Origin: Kaistella sp. SH40-3
Lineage (GTDB): Bacteria > Bacteroidota > Bacteroidia > Flavobacteriales > Weeksellaceae
DNA: 64,000 bases
Direction: 5' to 3'
Assembly: GCF_030686865.1 (NCBI RefSeq)
Contig: NZ_JAQYUS010000007.1
Span: 62,001-126,000 of the forward strand
Position 1 is the first letter of the stretch. Each line of letters begins with the position of its first letter. The notes beneath the pieces were generated by a model. That model did no database searches. It was not told the DNA's origin and saw only the letters and a program-made list of their open reading frames with translations. A program made the translations under genes and the position numbers. Below, piece after piece: positions 53,203 through 61,569 of the stretch.

Positions 53203-53985
53203 TTAGAGAACAAACTTTTTTGGTAAATGATGTAACAATTCTGTGTTAATGATTTCTGCACAAATACTCGGTTTTTCCCAATGACCATTATGTCCGCAAT
53301 CTAATAAATAAGATTTGATATTTGTCTGATCAGGGAGACCATTAAGAATCAAATCTGTTTTAACTGCGCTATCATGTTTTCCTGAAATAACTAAAATTTT
53401 TCCTTCAAAATTTTCAAGAACTTTGGATTTATCTGTCCGTTCAATCATTCCTTTTACGGCAGCCAAAACACCATCATTATTAGTAGAAAGTGCAATTTTT
53501 TTAGCGAGTTCTATTTTTCCTTCCAAAAAATCTTTTTCATTTGGATTAAATAAATTCGGAACTCCAGCATTAACATAGTTTGAAAACGCTTCTTTGATGA
53601 TCCTTAAACTTTTCTGTCTTTGCTCTTTCTTCTCAGTATCATCAGGTAAATAAGAGGAGAAAAATAAAGTGATGCTCTTCAAAACCTCTGGGAATTTTTC
53701 TGCAAATGCTAAAGTAGTATAACCTCCCATAGAATGACCGAGCAAATGAAATTGTTTTAAATTTAAAGAATCTGTCACTTTTTTCACTTCACTCGCCATT
53801 AATTCCATGCTGTGGATTTCCCCATAATTTTTGGACAAACCATGTCCGGGTAAATCGATTTTTATTAAAGTGAAGTCATCTGAAAAATGCGTTTCCATAT
53901 CTCCCCAAATTGTTAGGTTTTCCATAAAACCATGGAGGAGAACAAGGTGGTTTTTTCCGCGACCGGATATTTCGTAATTTAACAT
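53203..53985 (-). CDS. alpha/beta hydrolase
   Basis: 260 residues. Oxyanion motif LLHGFMENLTIW, nucleophile Ser 85 in LLGHSMGGYT, acid in VISGKHDSAV and catalytic His in CGHNGHWEKP. Resembles BioH/MenH-like esterases of broad family; substrate unknown. First residues MLNYEISGRGKNHLV are typical. It lies 11 bases downstream of the lipoprotein gene at 53997 on the same strand, so co-transcription is likely. Confidence 0.9.
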   Translation of the reverse strand: MLNYEISGRGKNHLVLLHGFMENLTIWGDMETHFSDDFTLIKIDLPGHGLSKNYGEIHSMELMASEVKKVTDSLNLKQFHLLGHSMGGYTTLAFAEKFPEVLKSITLFFSSYLPDDTEKKEQRQKSLRIIKEAFSNYVNAGVPNLFNPNEKDFLEGKIELAKKIALSTNNDGVLAAVKGMIERTDKSKVLENFEGKILVISGKHDSAVKTDLILNGLPDQTNIKSYLLDCGHNGHWEKPSICAEIINTELLHHLPKKFVL

Positions 53986-53996
53986 AGCGGTAATTT

Positions 53997-54503
53997 TTAA
54001 AAGTAAATATCGATGTAGTCAACAAATCCCGAACCATTAATTTTGTTTTGTAATCTCCAAAATTTTCCTTTTCCTTCATTAAAGAAGGTTGTTTTTTGAG
54101 TTCTTTTAAAAGCAGTTCCATTAATTTTTTGAGTGATTTCTCCTTCAAAATTAAGGTGTTTTTCTGAAACCCTTTTTATAGTTCCTTTAATGTTTAAAGT
54201 GTTTTTACCAGATTTTGCACTTCCTGTCACTTTATATAAATCCCGTCCTGTTTTTTCAAAATTTGCGGTGCCAGAAAATGCTGAACTTTCATTTGAAGAA
54301 TAGTGTAAATCATGTTTTCCAGAGAGATCTTTCCAAATGTTCTGTTGATTTCTAACAGCGATGCTGTCATTCAATCTCTGTCTTTCTAAGTTGATTGAGT
54401 CGATTCTCTTGGCTTCAGCAGAAATGGTGTCGGAATTCTTAAGTTCTTTTTTTGAACAGGATAAGAGTGCTATTGCAGAAATAAGGAGCACGATTTGTTT
54501 CAT
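53997..54503 (-). CDS. lipoprotein of unknown function
   Basis: 168 residues. Lipobox ALLSCS (Cys 16). A charged helical stretch (EAKRIDSINLERQRLND) precedes a beta-rich C-terminal domain (KHDLHYSSNESSAFSGTANFEKTGRDLYKVTGSAKSG, LNIKGTIKRV, LNFEGEITQKIN). Anchored in inner or outer membrane. No named domain recognised. The 11-base spacing to the hydrolase gene suggests an operon. Confidence 0.8.
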   Translation of the reverse strand: MKQIVLLISAIALLSCSKKELKNSDTISAEAKRIDSINLERQRLNDSIAVRNQQNIWKDLSGKHDLHYSSNESSAFSGTANFEKTGRDLYKVTGSAKSGKNTLNIKGTIKRVSEKHLNFEGEITQKINGTAFKRTQKTTFFNEGKGKFWRLQNKINGSGFVDYIDIYF

Positions 54504-54576
54504 TTTTGGTAAATTATCTTTTGCTCAAATTTAATTAAAAATAAGAGTGGAATGAATAACAGAGAAAGTTTTAAAT

Positions 54577-55026
54577 TTAAATTTTGGTTTTAGAATCCAT
54601 AACAATGGTTACAGGACCATCGTTCAATAAAGAAACTTTCATGTCTGCGCCGAAAATTCCGCTTGCAATTTTTAAATTTGATTTTGCGATTTCAGTTTTG
54701 AAATACTCAAAAAGAGGAATTGCTTTATCAGGTTTGGCTGCTTTAATGAAAGATGGTCGATTCCCTTTTTTATAATCTGCAATTAAAGTAAACTGAGATA
54801 TGCACAGGATCTCTCCAGAAATATCCAACACCGACAAATTAAGTTTCCCTTCCTCGTCTCCAAAAACTCTTAGATTAAGTATTTTTTGAACAAGCCAATC
54901 TGCATCTGCCTTTTCATCCTCTTCATCTATTCCTATTAATAAAAGTAAACCGTTAGAAATTTCGCCTACGATTTTACCATCAACTTTTACATGCGCTTCA
55001 GAAACTCGTTGGATTACTGTTTTCAT
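54577..55026 (-). CDS. dtd: D-aminoacyl-tRNA deacylase
   Basis: Hydrolyses D-aminoacyl-tRNA to protect translation from D-amino acids. 149 residues, full length: MKTVIQRVSEAHVKVDG, LLLIGIDEEDEKADADWLVQKILNLRVF, CISQFTLIAD (the Ser-Gln-Phe-Thr motif), and near the C-terminus GPVTIVMDS, the Gly-cisPro proofreading motif. Head-to-tail with the lipoprotein and hydrolase genes. Confidence 0.97.
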   Translation of the reverse strand: MKTVIQRVSEAHVKVDGKIVGEISNGLLLLIGIDEEDEKADADWLVQKILNLRVFGDEEGKLNLSVLDISGEILCISQFTLIADYKKGNRPSFIKAAKPDKAIPLFEYFKTEIAKSNLKIASGIFGADMKVSLLNDGPVTIVMDSKTKI

Positions 55027-55059
55027 TTTAAAAGGATAGAATTATTTTAGTTTTTTCTT

Positions 55060-55509
55060 TTAATAATAGATTGATAGGATTTTCACGTTGGTATCGTAAC
55101 TATAAGGATACGTTTTTGGGGGAACCTGCGCGATTTTAGTCGGTTCACCAGTAATGGTAATCCATTCGGCTCCATCTTTCGGACAAACGATTTTAATGTC
55201 ATTTTCAACACTCAAAGTCGTGTTGTTGTCGGGACAAAGATGAGGTGCATTTCGATCGTAAACTTTAAATCCATTCGTAGTTCTCACCACGATTAAACCG
55301 CGTGTTCCAGCTTGCTGTTCGTTAACATAAATCCAGCCTCCAACATTCTGTAAAGTAAAGTAAGTAGGAAGGTTTAAGTTCAAAACCACATTAATTGGGG
55401 TATTCGGAAAGCAACTTATGGTTTCCTCACGATTGCTGCAAGAAGTAATATTTAAAACGCTGAAAATTAGAATAATTGCGAAAAAGAGTTTGGAAATATT
55501 TCTTTTCAT
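55060..55509 (-). CDS. lipoprotein with Rieske-like fold, ligand motifs degraded
   Basis: 149 residues. Lipobox ITSCS near residue 24. The mature part follows the Rieske domain outline of flavobacterial envelope proteins (GLIVVRTTNGFKVYDRNAPHLCPDN ... IKIVCPKDGAEWITITGEPT.. PYSYD), where typical members have C-x-H and C-x-x-H. Here only single Cys remain at each site (HLCP and CPKD), with no second-site His, so a 2Fe-2S cluster is unlikely. Function unknown; the family assignment is by pattern only. Confidence 0.65.
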   Translation of the reverse strand: MKRNISKLFFAIILIFSVLNITSCSNREETISCFPNTPINVVLNLNLPTYFTLQNVGGWIYVNEQQAGTRGLIVVRTTNGFKVYDRNAPHLCPDNNTTLSVENDIKIVCPKDGAEWITITGEPTKIAQVPPKTYPYSYDTNVKILSIYY

Positions 55510-55523
55510 TTAAAATAAATTTA

Positions 55524-55531
55524 TATCTTTG
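55524..55531 (+). promoter_or_regulatory. -7 box for greA
   Basis: TATCTTTG, exact match. The expected transcript start is near 55538, placing the hairpin at 55559 inside the greA leader. Confidence 0.6.
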
Positions 55532-55558
55532 TGAAACAAATCATCACCAAAAACATTG

Positions 55559-55581
55559 TCCGACAAATGTCGGATTATTTT
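55559..55581 (+). promoter_or_regulatory. terminator-like hairpin in the greA leader
   Basis: Arms TCCGACA and TGTCGGA around AA, followed by TTATTTTTTT, 29 bases before the greA ATG and about 20 bases after the predicted start of transcription. No plus-strand gene upstream needs a terminator here (the two flanking genes are divergent), so it may work as an attenuator giving a short leader RNA. Confidence 0.65.
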
Positions 55582-55609
55582 TTTATACTAACGTTAAATA
55601 TTAGAAATT

Positions 55610-56083
55610 ATGGCAAGTTACGTAACCAAAGTAGGGTTGGATAAAATGAAAGCTGAACTGGAGCAACTAGAAACCATTGAAAGACCAAAAATCACTCAAC
55701 AGATTGCAGAGGCAAGAGATAAGGGGGATTTATCGGAAAACGCAGAGTATGATGCTGCGAAAGAAGCACAAGGAATGTTGGAAATGAAAATTTCTAAATT
55801 AAAAGACCTTATCATCAACGGAAAAGTAATCGATGAAACGCAATTAGATACTTCAAAAGTTTCTATTTTAACAACCGTTCGTCTTAAAAATAATGCAACA
55901 AAAGGAGAGCAAAAATTCACTTTAGTTCCTGACAATGAAAGCGATTTGAAAGCGGGAAAAATTTCTGTAAATACACCTATTGCGAAAGGTCTATTAGGGA
56001 AAGTAGTTGGCGATAACGCTGAAATCCTTTTACCAAACGGAAATCAACTTTCATTTGAAATATTAGAAATATATCTGGCATAA
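55610..56083 (+). CDS. greA: transcription elongation factor GreA
   Basis: Rescues backtracked RNA polymerase by stimulating transcript cleavage. 157 residues. N-terminal coiled coil YVTKVGLDKMKAELEQLE with the tip motif RDKGDLSENAEYDAAKEAQG (the Asp and Glu that reach the active site), then the FKBP-like C-terminal domain with TPIAKGLLGKVVGD. Expressed alone from its own promoter through a hairpin-containing leader. Confidence 0.97.
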   Translation: MASYVTKVGLDKMKAELEQLETIERPKITQQIAEARDKGDLSENAEYDAAKEAQGMLEMKISKLKDLIINGKVIDETQLDTSKVSILTTVRLKNNATKGEQKFTLVPDNESDLKAGKISVNTPIAKGLLGKVVGDNAEILLPNGNQLSFEILEIYLA

Positions 56084-56173
56084 TAAATTATTAAAAATAA
56101 GATTCTAAAGCGATGTTAATGAGTGGGATTTAAACTAAAATTGATTTTTCACAACAGGTCTCTTTAGATTTTG

Positions 56174-56206
56174 TAAATTTGTACCCTCGCATTCGCGTGG
56201 GTTTTT
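56174..56206 (+). promoter_or_regulatory. -7 box and hairpin ahead of the HIT gene
   Basis: TAAATTTG at 56174-56181 matches the -7 element. The adjacent ACCCTCGCATTCGCGTGGGT (56183-56202, one mismatch in the stem) plus T run may be the greA terminator. The two readings conflict to some extent, so either alone may be right. Confidence 0.45.
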
Positions 56207-56223
56207 AATTTAATACAATCATC

Positions 56224-56613
56224 ATGGGTTCTATTTTTACAAAAATTGTACAGGGCGAAATACCGTCTTATACCATTGCAGAAGATGAAAAGCATCTGGC
56301 TTTTTTAGATATGATGCCCTTGGTTAAAGGTCATTGTTTGGTAATTCCTAAACGGGAAGTAGATCTTATTTTTGATTTAGAAAATGAAGATTTCAAAGAC
56401 CTTTGGAGTTTTGCTCAGAAGGTCGCAAAGAAAATGGAAAAAGCATATCCGGAACGTCGGGTTGCTCTTGCAGTAGTTGGTTTAGAAGTTCCACATGCAC
56501 ACATTCATCTCATTCCAATTCATAAAATGGAAGATATGAATTTTAAAAACGAACGCTTAAAATTTTCAGATGAAGAATATCTGGAAATTCAACAACACAT
56601 TATTAATTCTTAA
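56224..56613 (+). CDS. HIT family protein
   Basis: 129 residues, nucleotide hydrolase/transferase. N-terminal SIFTKIVQGEIPSYTIAEDEKHLAFLDMMPLVKGHCLVIPKRE, and the catalytic histidine triad HAHIHLIPI near residue 97. Branch typical of bacterial HINT-like proteins acting on AMP-lysine or similar. Located 140 bases after greA. Confidence 0.95.
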   Translation: MGSIFTKIVQGEIPSYTIAEDEKHLAFLDMMPLVKGHCLVIPKREVDLIFDLENEDFKDLWSFAQKVAKKMEKAYPERRVALAVVGLEVPHAHIHLIPIHKMEDMNFKNERLKFSDEEYLEIQQHIINS

Positions 56614-56681
56614 ATTTTAATTTTTATCAGAGTAATTAACTTTGATTAATTTTTTAAACTTATTCCTTATATATATATTAT

Positions 56682-57863
56682 ATGAATTCAAACCAATGTT
56701 CTTTTTGTGGAAAAAAACGAAGTGAGGTACAAATGCTGATTTCCGGAAATAATGGTTTTATTTGTGAAGAGTGCATCGAACAAGCACATGGGATCGTAAA
56801 GGAAACTACATCGGCAAGCAGTTCTTCTCCAGCAGAAACAATTGAAGAATTAAAAAAGCCGAAAGAAATAAAAGAATTTCTTGACCAATATGTAATTGGC
56901 CAAGATCAGGCAAAAAAACAACTATCGGTTGCGGTCTACAATCACTATAAAAGATTGTTACATGCCAAAGATGAAAATCGTGAGGTAGAGATTGAAAAAT
57001 CAAATGTAATCATGATTGGTGAGACGGGTACAGGGAAAACGCTTTTGGCAAAGTCAATTGCGAGAGAGTTGAATGTTCCTTTCTGTATTGTTGATGCTAC
57101 CATTCTTACAGAAGCAGGTTACGTAGGTGAAGATGTGGAAAGTATCTTATCTCGACTCTTGATGGTTGCTGACTACGATGTAGAAAAGGCAGAGAAAGGA
57201 ATTGTATTCATTGATGAGATTGATAAGATTGCGCGCAAATCTGACAATCCAAGTATTACGAGAGATGTTTCTGGTGAAGGAGTTCAGCAAGGTTTATTGA
57301 AATTACTTGAAGGAAGCATCGTGAATGTTCCGCCGCAAGGAGGTAGAAAACATCCTGATCAAAAGTATATTCAAGTCAATACCCAGAACATATTATTCAT
57401 CGCAGGAGGTGCCTTTGACGGGATTAAAGAAATTATCGAAAGAAGATTAAACAAACAAGCGATAGGTTTCAGCGCTGAAAAAATCAATAAAGTTGATGAG
57501 GAAAAATATATTCTTACTCAATTAAACGCGATTGATTTAAGAAGGTTTGGTTTGATTCCAGAACTTTTAGGCAGATTTCCTATAATTACCTATTTGGATA
57601 AATTAGATAAAGAAACCATGATTCGTATTATGAAAGAGCCAAAGAACTCCATCGTAAATCAGTTTGTTGAATTGTTTAAAATGGATGGAGTAGAGTTGAA
57701 GTTTACCGATGATGGTTTAGAGAGTATAGTTGAAGAAACGATAGAAAAGGGATTGGGAGCAAGAGGTCTTCGTGGTTCAACTGAAAAAGTTTTGGAAGAT
57801 TATATGTTCAATATTGCAGATCAGAAGAAAGTGGTAATTAACCGTAAAAACACCCATTTTTAA
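56682..57863 (+). CDS. clpX: ATP-dependent Clp protease ATP-binding subunit ClpX
   Basis: Unfoldase partner of ClpP. 393 residues, slightly shorter than most (about 410). N-terminal zinc finger C6-C9 and C28-C31 (CSFCGKK.. FICEECIEQ), Walker A GETGTGKT at 113-120, GYVGEDVES, Walker B IVFIDEIDKIAR, the RKH-type pore loop in GGRKHPDQKYIQVNT, sensor motifs, GARGLR (sensor 2). No clpP gene is nearby. Complete and followed by a separate promoter. Confidence 0.98.
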   Translation: MNSNQCSFCGKKRSEVQMLISGNNGFICEECIEQAHGIVKETTSASSSSPAETIEELKKPKEIKEFLDQYVIGQDQAKKQLSVAVYNHYKRLLHAKDENREVEIEKSNVIMIGETGTGKTLLAKSIARELNVPFCIVDATILTEAGYVGEDVESILSRLLMVADYDVEKAEKGIVFIDEIDKIARKSDNPSITRDVSGEGVQQGLLKLLEGSIVNVPPQGGRKHPDQKYIQVNTQNILFIAGGAFDGIKEIIERRLNKQAIGFSAEKINKVDEEKYILTQLNAIDLRRFGLIPELLGRFPIITYLDKLDKETMIRIMKEPKNSIVNQFVELFKMDGVELKFTDDGLESIVEETIEKGLGARGLRGSTEKVLEDYMFNIADQKKVVINRKNTHF

Positions 57864-57882
57864 CTTTTTGTAAGCAAGCACC

Positions 57883-57912
57883 TTTGATAAGTACAAAAAA
57901 TACTTATCTTTG
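57883..57912 (+). promoter_or_regulatory. promoter of T9SS gene at 57949
   Basis: TTTG (57883-57886), 18 bases, TATCTTTG (57905-57912): near-perfect consensus, 36 bases before the ATG. Confidence 0.75.
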
Positions 57913-57948
57913 TTGCTCAGAGACTTAAAAACACAAATTTTACACATA

Positions 57949-59940
57949 ATGAAAAAAAATCTATTAACGGCAGGGTTTTTAGCATTCGCTTTATCGCTCG
58001 GCGGACAAACTGTGCTTTGTCACGTCGATACAGGAGGCCTTATATACGTAGGTAAAAATGCCTTGGTATATAATGGAGGAGGACTTCAACTAAAAAATGA
58101 TGGAATTTTAGAGAATCACGGAAATGTGATGCTACAAGGAAATGGGACAACAGACGTTTTCAGAACAATCGATAATTCTAATGCAGATAAGGTTGAAGGT
58201 AGTACAGTAATTAACTTCGTCAATAAGTTAAACGAGCCAACTGCTTATGCATCAACTAATTCTATTAATCCTCTTACGGCGCCCGTATACACCTATGGGC
58301 AATTATTTATTTCTGGAATAAGTCAGACCAATATTAAAGGTATCGTAGATCAAGAATATCGGCAGGTAAGTCATGGTGCTTATCAGCAGATAAGTATGCC
58401 ATTTTATGGTAAGTCAGCGTCAACTTTAAATTCCGAATTAGGTAAAGTCTTTAGCACGGTTAGAAGATCAGAAAATGAGATTTTGCAGTGGAACAACAAT
58501 AGAGTTGTCTTTGATAACCTACCAAATTTGAATTTTAAATTTGGTCAAGATACCAAAGCGTTTACCTATTATAGTTTAGGAGGAAAAACATTGAATGTTT
58601 CTTCACTTACAAGAACTTTAAAAGGAAGACCTGTTTCAGATCTTCTTGATGTGGATAAAAAAATAAAATTACAAGACGCGGGAGATGGAATGTCGTTTGG
58701 AACAGTTGGAAATGGTATCAACGAGTACGGTGGAAGATATAATACTTATTTACAAGATGGTTTCCATATTGCAAAAGGAGGTACTGCATGGCAAGGCGAT
58801 TTCGGTAAAAATATTTATCAATTCGGTAACCCATATCTGACTAATTTAGATCTATCTCAAATCGCTATCGCTGAAGCAAGTGGTGATGGTAATTATCTCA
58901 GCAATATTTATGGTGTACGATTAGAGGTTTCCGGAGTTCAGTTCAATCCTGGTACAGGAGGTGGATCTACTTCTTATAAAGCAATAACATTTAATACAGG
59001 AGTTGCAACTGGTGATGTAGATTACATGGTCGTCCGACCAATGGGTACTTTTGTTATAAAGTTAAATGATAATATTGATAAACCAATTCTTGATTTTTCC
59101 ACTTTAAGAAGATTTAAGTATCATCCAAGATCAGGAGGTACACCATATTCTGTTACAGCAGCAAAAGGAGTAGGTAATACGAGTTCAACTGTTAAACAAC
59201 TTGGTATTATTGGTTTAGATGCAAATGGAAATGAAGTTGAAAGAACTTACTATGTGGTAGGAGAGAATACTGTTTCTGGTAATTCAACTGAGGTGAAAGC
59301 TCAAATTGGAGCGCAAGGTGATCAACTTTTTGGCACCTATGAAGAAGACGCGGTCAATGGTGGGTATGATAACAATAATGTTTCCTACTGGTTATATCTT
59401 AACGAAGCCAACGAAAATGATTTCAAAGGAAAAAATATTAAATTGGTGAATTACAATTCAAATATTGTAGGTTTCAAATTTGAAATTAGAGAGAATGCTG
59501 TTTTGGTTGATGATGCAACTCATTTATTATCACAAGGAGAAGGTTTCTATTATAGAAAAGAAACTGAATCAATAGTGCACCCAATATTACAGAATGCAAT
59601 TGTAAATAGCGTTCCAGGAAATTATCAAAATGGCGTGGAATATAATATTTATTATGGAGAGCCTCAAAACACCACATTGGGTACGGACTCCAATTTGAAA
59701 AAGAGCAGTACGATTGTAGTTTTCAACCCAGAGAACGACAACTATTATGTAATGTTTGATAAAACATGGAAAAATGCAGATATTCAAGTTTATGATATGA
59801 GTGGTAAACTCGTGCATACAACTAAGAAGGTTTCAGCGATTGGTCGTTATGAACTACCTCTTCAAAAAAATGCTGCAGGTTATATAGTACATATCACTTC
59901 TGAGAAAGGTGAGAAAGTAGTAACCAAAATCCTAAGATAA
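57949..59940 (+). CDS. large secreted protein with T9SS type A sorting domain
   Basis: 663 residues from ATG 57949; a start at 57910 would begin inside the promoter. Signal peptide 1-20 (..ALSLGGQ). The N-terminal HVDTGGLIYVGKNALVYNGGGLQLKNDGILENHGNVMLQGNGTTDVFRTID resembles passenger-type repeats that start many flavobacterial surface proteins. The long middle is beta-rich (ISMPFYGKS, IYQFGNPYLTNLDLS, YYVVGENTVSGNSTE). C-terminal T9SS type A: VVFNPENDNYYVMFD, IQVYDMSGKLVHTTK, GYIVHITSEKGEKVV. Function unknown. A small hydrophobic gene follows after 21 bases. Confidence 0.88.
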   Translation: MKKNLLTAGFLAFALSLGGQTVLCHVDTGGLIYVGKNALVYNGGGLQLKNDGILENHGNVMLQGNGTTDVFRTIDNSNADKVEGSTVINFVNKLNEPTAYASTNSINPLTAPVYTYGQLFISGISQTNIKGIVDQEYRQVSHGAYQQISMPFYGKSASTLNSELGKVFSTVRRSENEILQWNNNRVVFDNLPNLNFKFGQDTKAFTYYSLGGKTLNVSSLTRTLKGRPVSDLLDVDKKIKLQDAGDGMSFGTVGNGINEYGGRYNTYLQDGFHIAKGGTAWQGDFGKNIYQFGNPYLTNLDLSQIAIAEASGDGNYLSNIYGVRLEVSGVQFNPGTGGGSTSYKAITFNTGVATGDVDYMVVRPMGTFVIKLNDNIDKPILDFSTLRRFKYHPRSGGTPYSVTAAKGVGNTSSTVKQLGIIGLDANGNEVERTYYVVGENTVSGNSTEVKAQIGAQGDQLFGTYEEDAVNGGYDNNNVSYWLYLNEANENDFKGKNIKLVNYNSNIVGFKFEIRENAVLVDDATHLLSQGEGFYYRKETESIVHPILQNAIVNSVPGNYQNGVEYNIYYGEPQNTTLGTDSNLKKSSTIVVFNPENDNYYVMFDKTWKNADIQVYDMSGKLVHTTKKVSAIGRYELPLQKNAAGYIVHITSEKGEKVVTKILR

Positions 59941-59961
59941 TAAACACAAATTACACAACAC

Positions 59962-60180
59962 ATGAAAAATATATTTAAGATATTCGTTACCGCTTTTGTT
60001 TTCCTTGGCAATTTTTTATTAAATGCTCAGGCTCCACCTCCACCAGGCGGTGGCGTCGGTGGGGGTACACCAGAAACGGCTGCAGCACCAATCGACATGT
60101 ACGTTTACATTTTAGTCATAGCAGCGATTTTATTTATCGTTCTATACGCTAAAAAGATATATAGAAAACAAACGATTTAA
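59962..60180 (+). CDS. short protein with PID-type sorting tail (signal, Pro/Gly linker, TM, basic end)
   Basis: 72 residues: signal peptide about 1-24 (..NFLLNAQ), a linker of PPPPGGGVGGGTP type, then PID at PIDMYVYILVIAAILFIVLYAKKIYRK: a short conserved motif, one membrane helix and a Lys/Arg end. This three-part layout is that of C-terminal sorting signals such as PEP-CTERM; I recall a PID-CTERM class of the same plan in Flavobacteriia but cannot check it. With almost no other sequence, the mature product would be little more than the linker. It lies 21 bases after a T9SS protein and ends at a terminator. Confidence 0.6.
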   Translation: MKNIFKIFVTAFVFLGNFLLNAQAPPPPGGGVGGGTPETAAAPIDMYVYILVIAAILFIVLYAKKIYRKQTI

Positions 60181-60198
60181 TATTACCTTTAAATACAG

Positions 60199-60228
60199 AA
60201 CTCATTGAATTTTCAATGAGTTTTTTTA
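60199..60228 (+). terminator. terminator after PID-type gene
   Basis: Arms AACTCATTGA and TCAATGAGTT, then T run; the next gene starts 11 bases later. Confidence 0.85.
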
Positions 60229-60238
60229 TATTTACATT

Positions 60239-61522
60239 ATGAAAAAAATAACTTTAATTTTGAGTTTGTTGTTGATCAACACCTACGAGGCGCAATTTAA
60301 AATTAGTATCGATGCACCGGAATCCTTTGCTGCAAAAGAAGTTTATCTTTATACCCTAAACGGATCTAAAGATGTATTAAACAGCAAAGAGATGAAGAAA
60401 GGAAACTCTTGGCAGATCTCTGTTAACAAGCCCTACACTGGAATGATGAAATTGTACTTTCCAGAGAACAATGCATCTATTAATTTTATCTCTGAAAATA
60501 AAGATGTAAAACTGAAATTTGACACTGATAAAGATAAGATTGTCAATGTTGATTATTTAGATGAATCGAATAAAATCATGAATCAAATTCAGGATGTTCA
60601 ACAAAAAAAAGAATACATTCTTCCAGCGCTCTACCAAATAAAAGAATATTATAAGAATAAAAGTGTTTTTGGTACCGCTTTAGAAAATGAAATTTTCCGT
60701 CTGTCAGATCAAAAGATAGATATTAGTAAATTCCCTTTTGTCAATTTTTACAACACTAATTATTCTAAATTTTTAGAAAAGAGTGCTTCTAAAAAGACTA
60801 CTACTCATAAAGAAATTATTGATTTCCTAACGAATTCAAATGATATGCTCGAAAGTTCTTCTTTAATGAGACCAGTTCTTATTGCTTACCTAAATGCTGG
60901 TTCAACTGCTAATGTTGGAGAAGACGTTGATAAACTGTTAGAGGCAGTAAATGTTGAAACTCCACGTGGGCAAACTGTTCTTTCTGAACTTATCGAAATT
61001 TTCGATACTTACAGTATGCAAGATTTAAAGGATAAGTACCTTACTGAAGCGAAGAATTTAAAATGTACCATTAATGAACGTTTGTCTAAGACGATTGCTA
61101 CAAATATGAATACCGAAATTGGAGCAGTTTTTCCCAATTATGTTTTTGGTAAAGCGACCAATACTAAAGCAAAATCTATTTATGATGTAAAGGCAGATAA
61201 GAAGGTTATTGTTTTCTGGGCATCTACTTGTTCACACTGTGAAACTGATTTACCAAAGATTATAGAGAAGTATAATGCCATAAAAGGGCAAAAAAGTGAA
61301 GTAATTGCATTTTCTTTGGATAGCGACAAAACAGCCTATGAAAACAAAGTTAAGATGTTGCCTTGGATCAATGACTCCGAATTAAAAGGTTGGAATAGTT
61401 CATTCACAGAGACTTATAATATACAAGCGACCCCAACTTATTTTATTTTAGACAGTACAAATAAAATCATTGCCAAGCCAAATCACGCAGCAGATGTAAT
61501 TTCTTATTTAAAATTAAATTAA
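60239..61522 (+). CDS. secreted thioredoxin-like (TlpA family) protein
   Basis: 427 residues. Signal peptide 1-19. The N-terminal part (about 20-290) is a beta domain and helical region of the kind found before thioredoxin domains in Bacteroidota, with no enzymatic motif. The thioredoxin domain begins about 300 (GAVFPNYVFGKA) and has FWASTCSHCETDLPKI with redox pair Cys 331-Cys 334, cis-Pro in IQATPTYFILD. Likely a periplasmic or surface disulfide reductase. The preceding gene is terminated, and a TATATTTA box lies just before the ATG. Confidence 0.88.
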   Translation: MKKITLILSLLLINTYEAQFKISIDAPESFAAKEVYLYTLNGSKDVLNSKEMKKGNSWQISVNKPYTGMMKLYFPENNASINFISENKDVKLKFDTDKDKIVNVDYLDESNKIMNQIQDVQQKKEYILPALYQIKEYYKNKSVFGTALENEIFRLSDQKIDISKFPFVNFYNTNYSKFLEKSASKKTTTHKEIIDFLTNSNDMLESSSLMRPVLIAYLNAGSTANVGEDVDKLLEAVNVETPRGQTVLSELIEIFDTYSMQDLKDKYLTEAKNLKCTINERLSKTIATNMNTEIGAVFPNYVFGKATNTKAKSIYDVKADKKVIVFWASTCSHCETDLPKIIEKYNAIKGQKSEVIAFSLDSDKTAYENKVKMLPWINDSELKGWNSSFTETYNIQATPTYFILDSTNKIIAKPNHAADVISYLKLN

Positions 61523-61525
61523 TCT

Positions 61526-61556
61526 TTTGCTACCTCATAAAATATTTTTATATTTG
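61526..61556 (+). promoter_or_regulatory. promoter of tRNA-Met gene
   Basis: TTTG (61526-61529), 19 bases, TATATTTG (61549-61556): full consensus, 14 bases before the tRNA, so the precursor leader is about 7 bases. Confidence 0.85.
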
Positions 61557-61569
61557 CACCACTCAAAAC

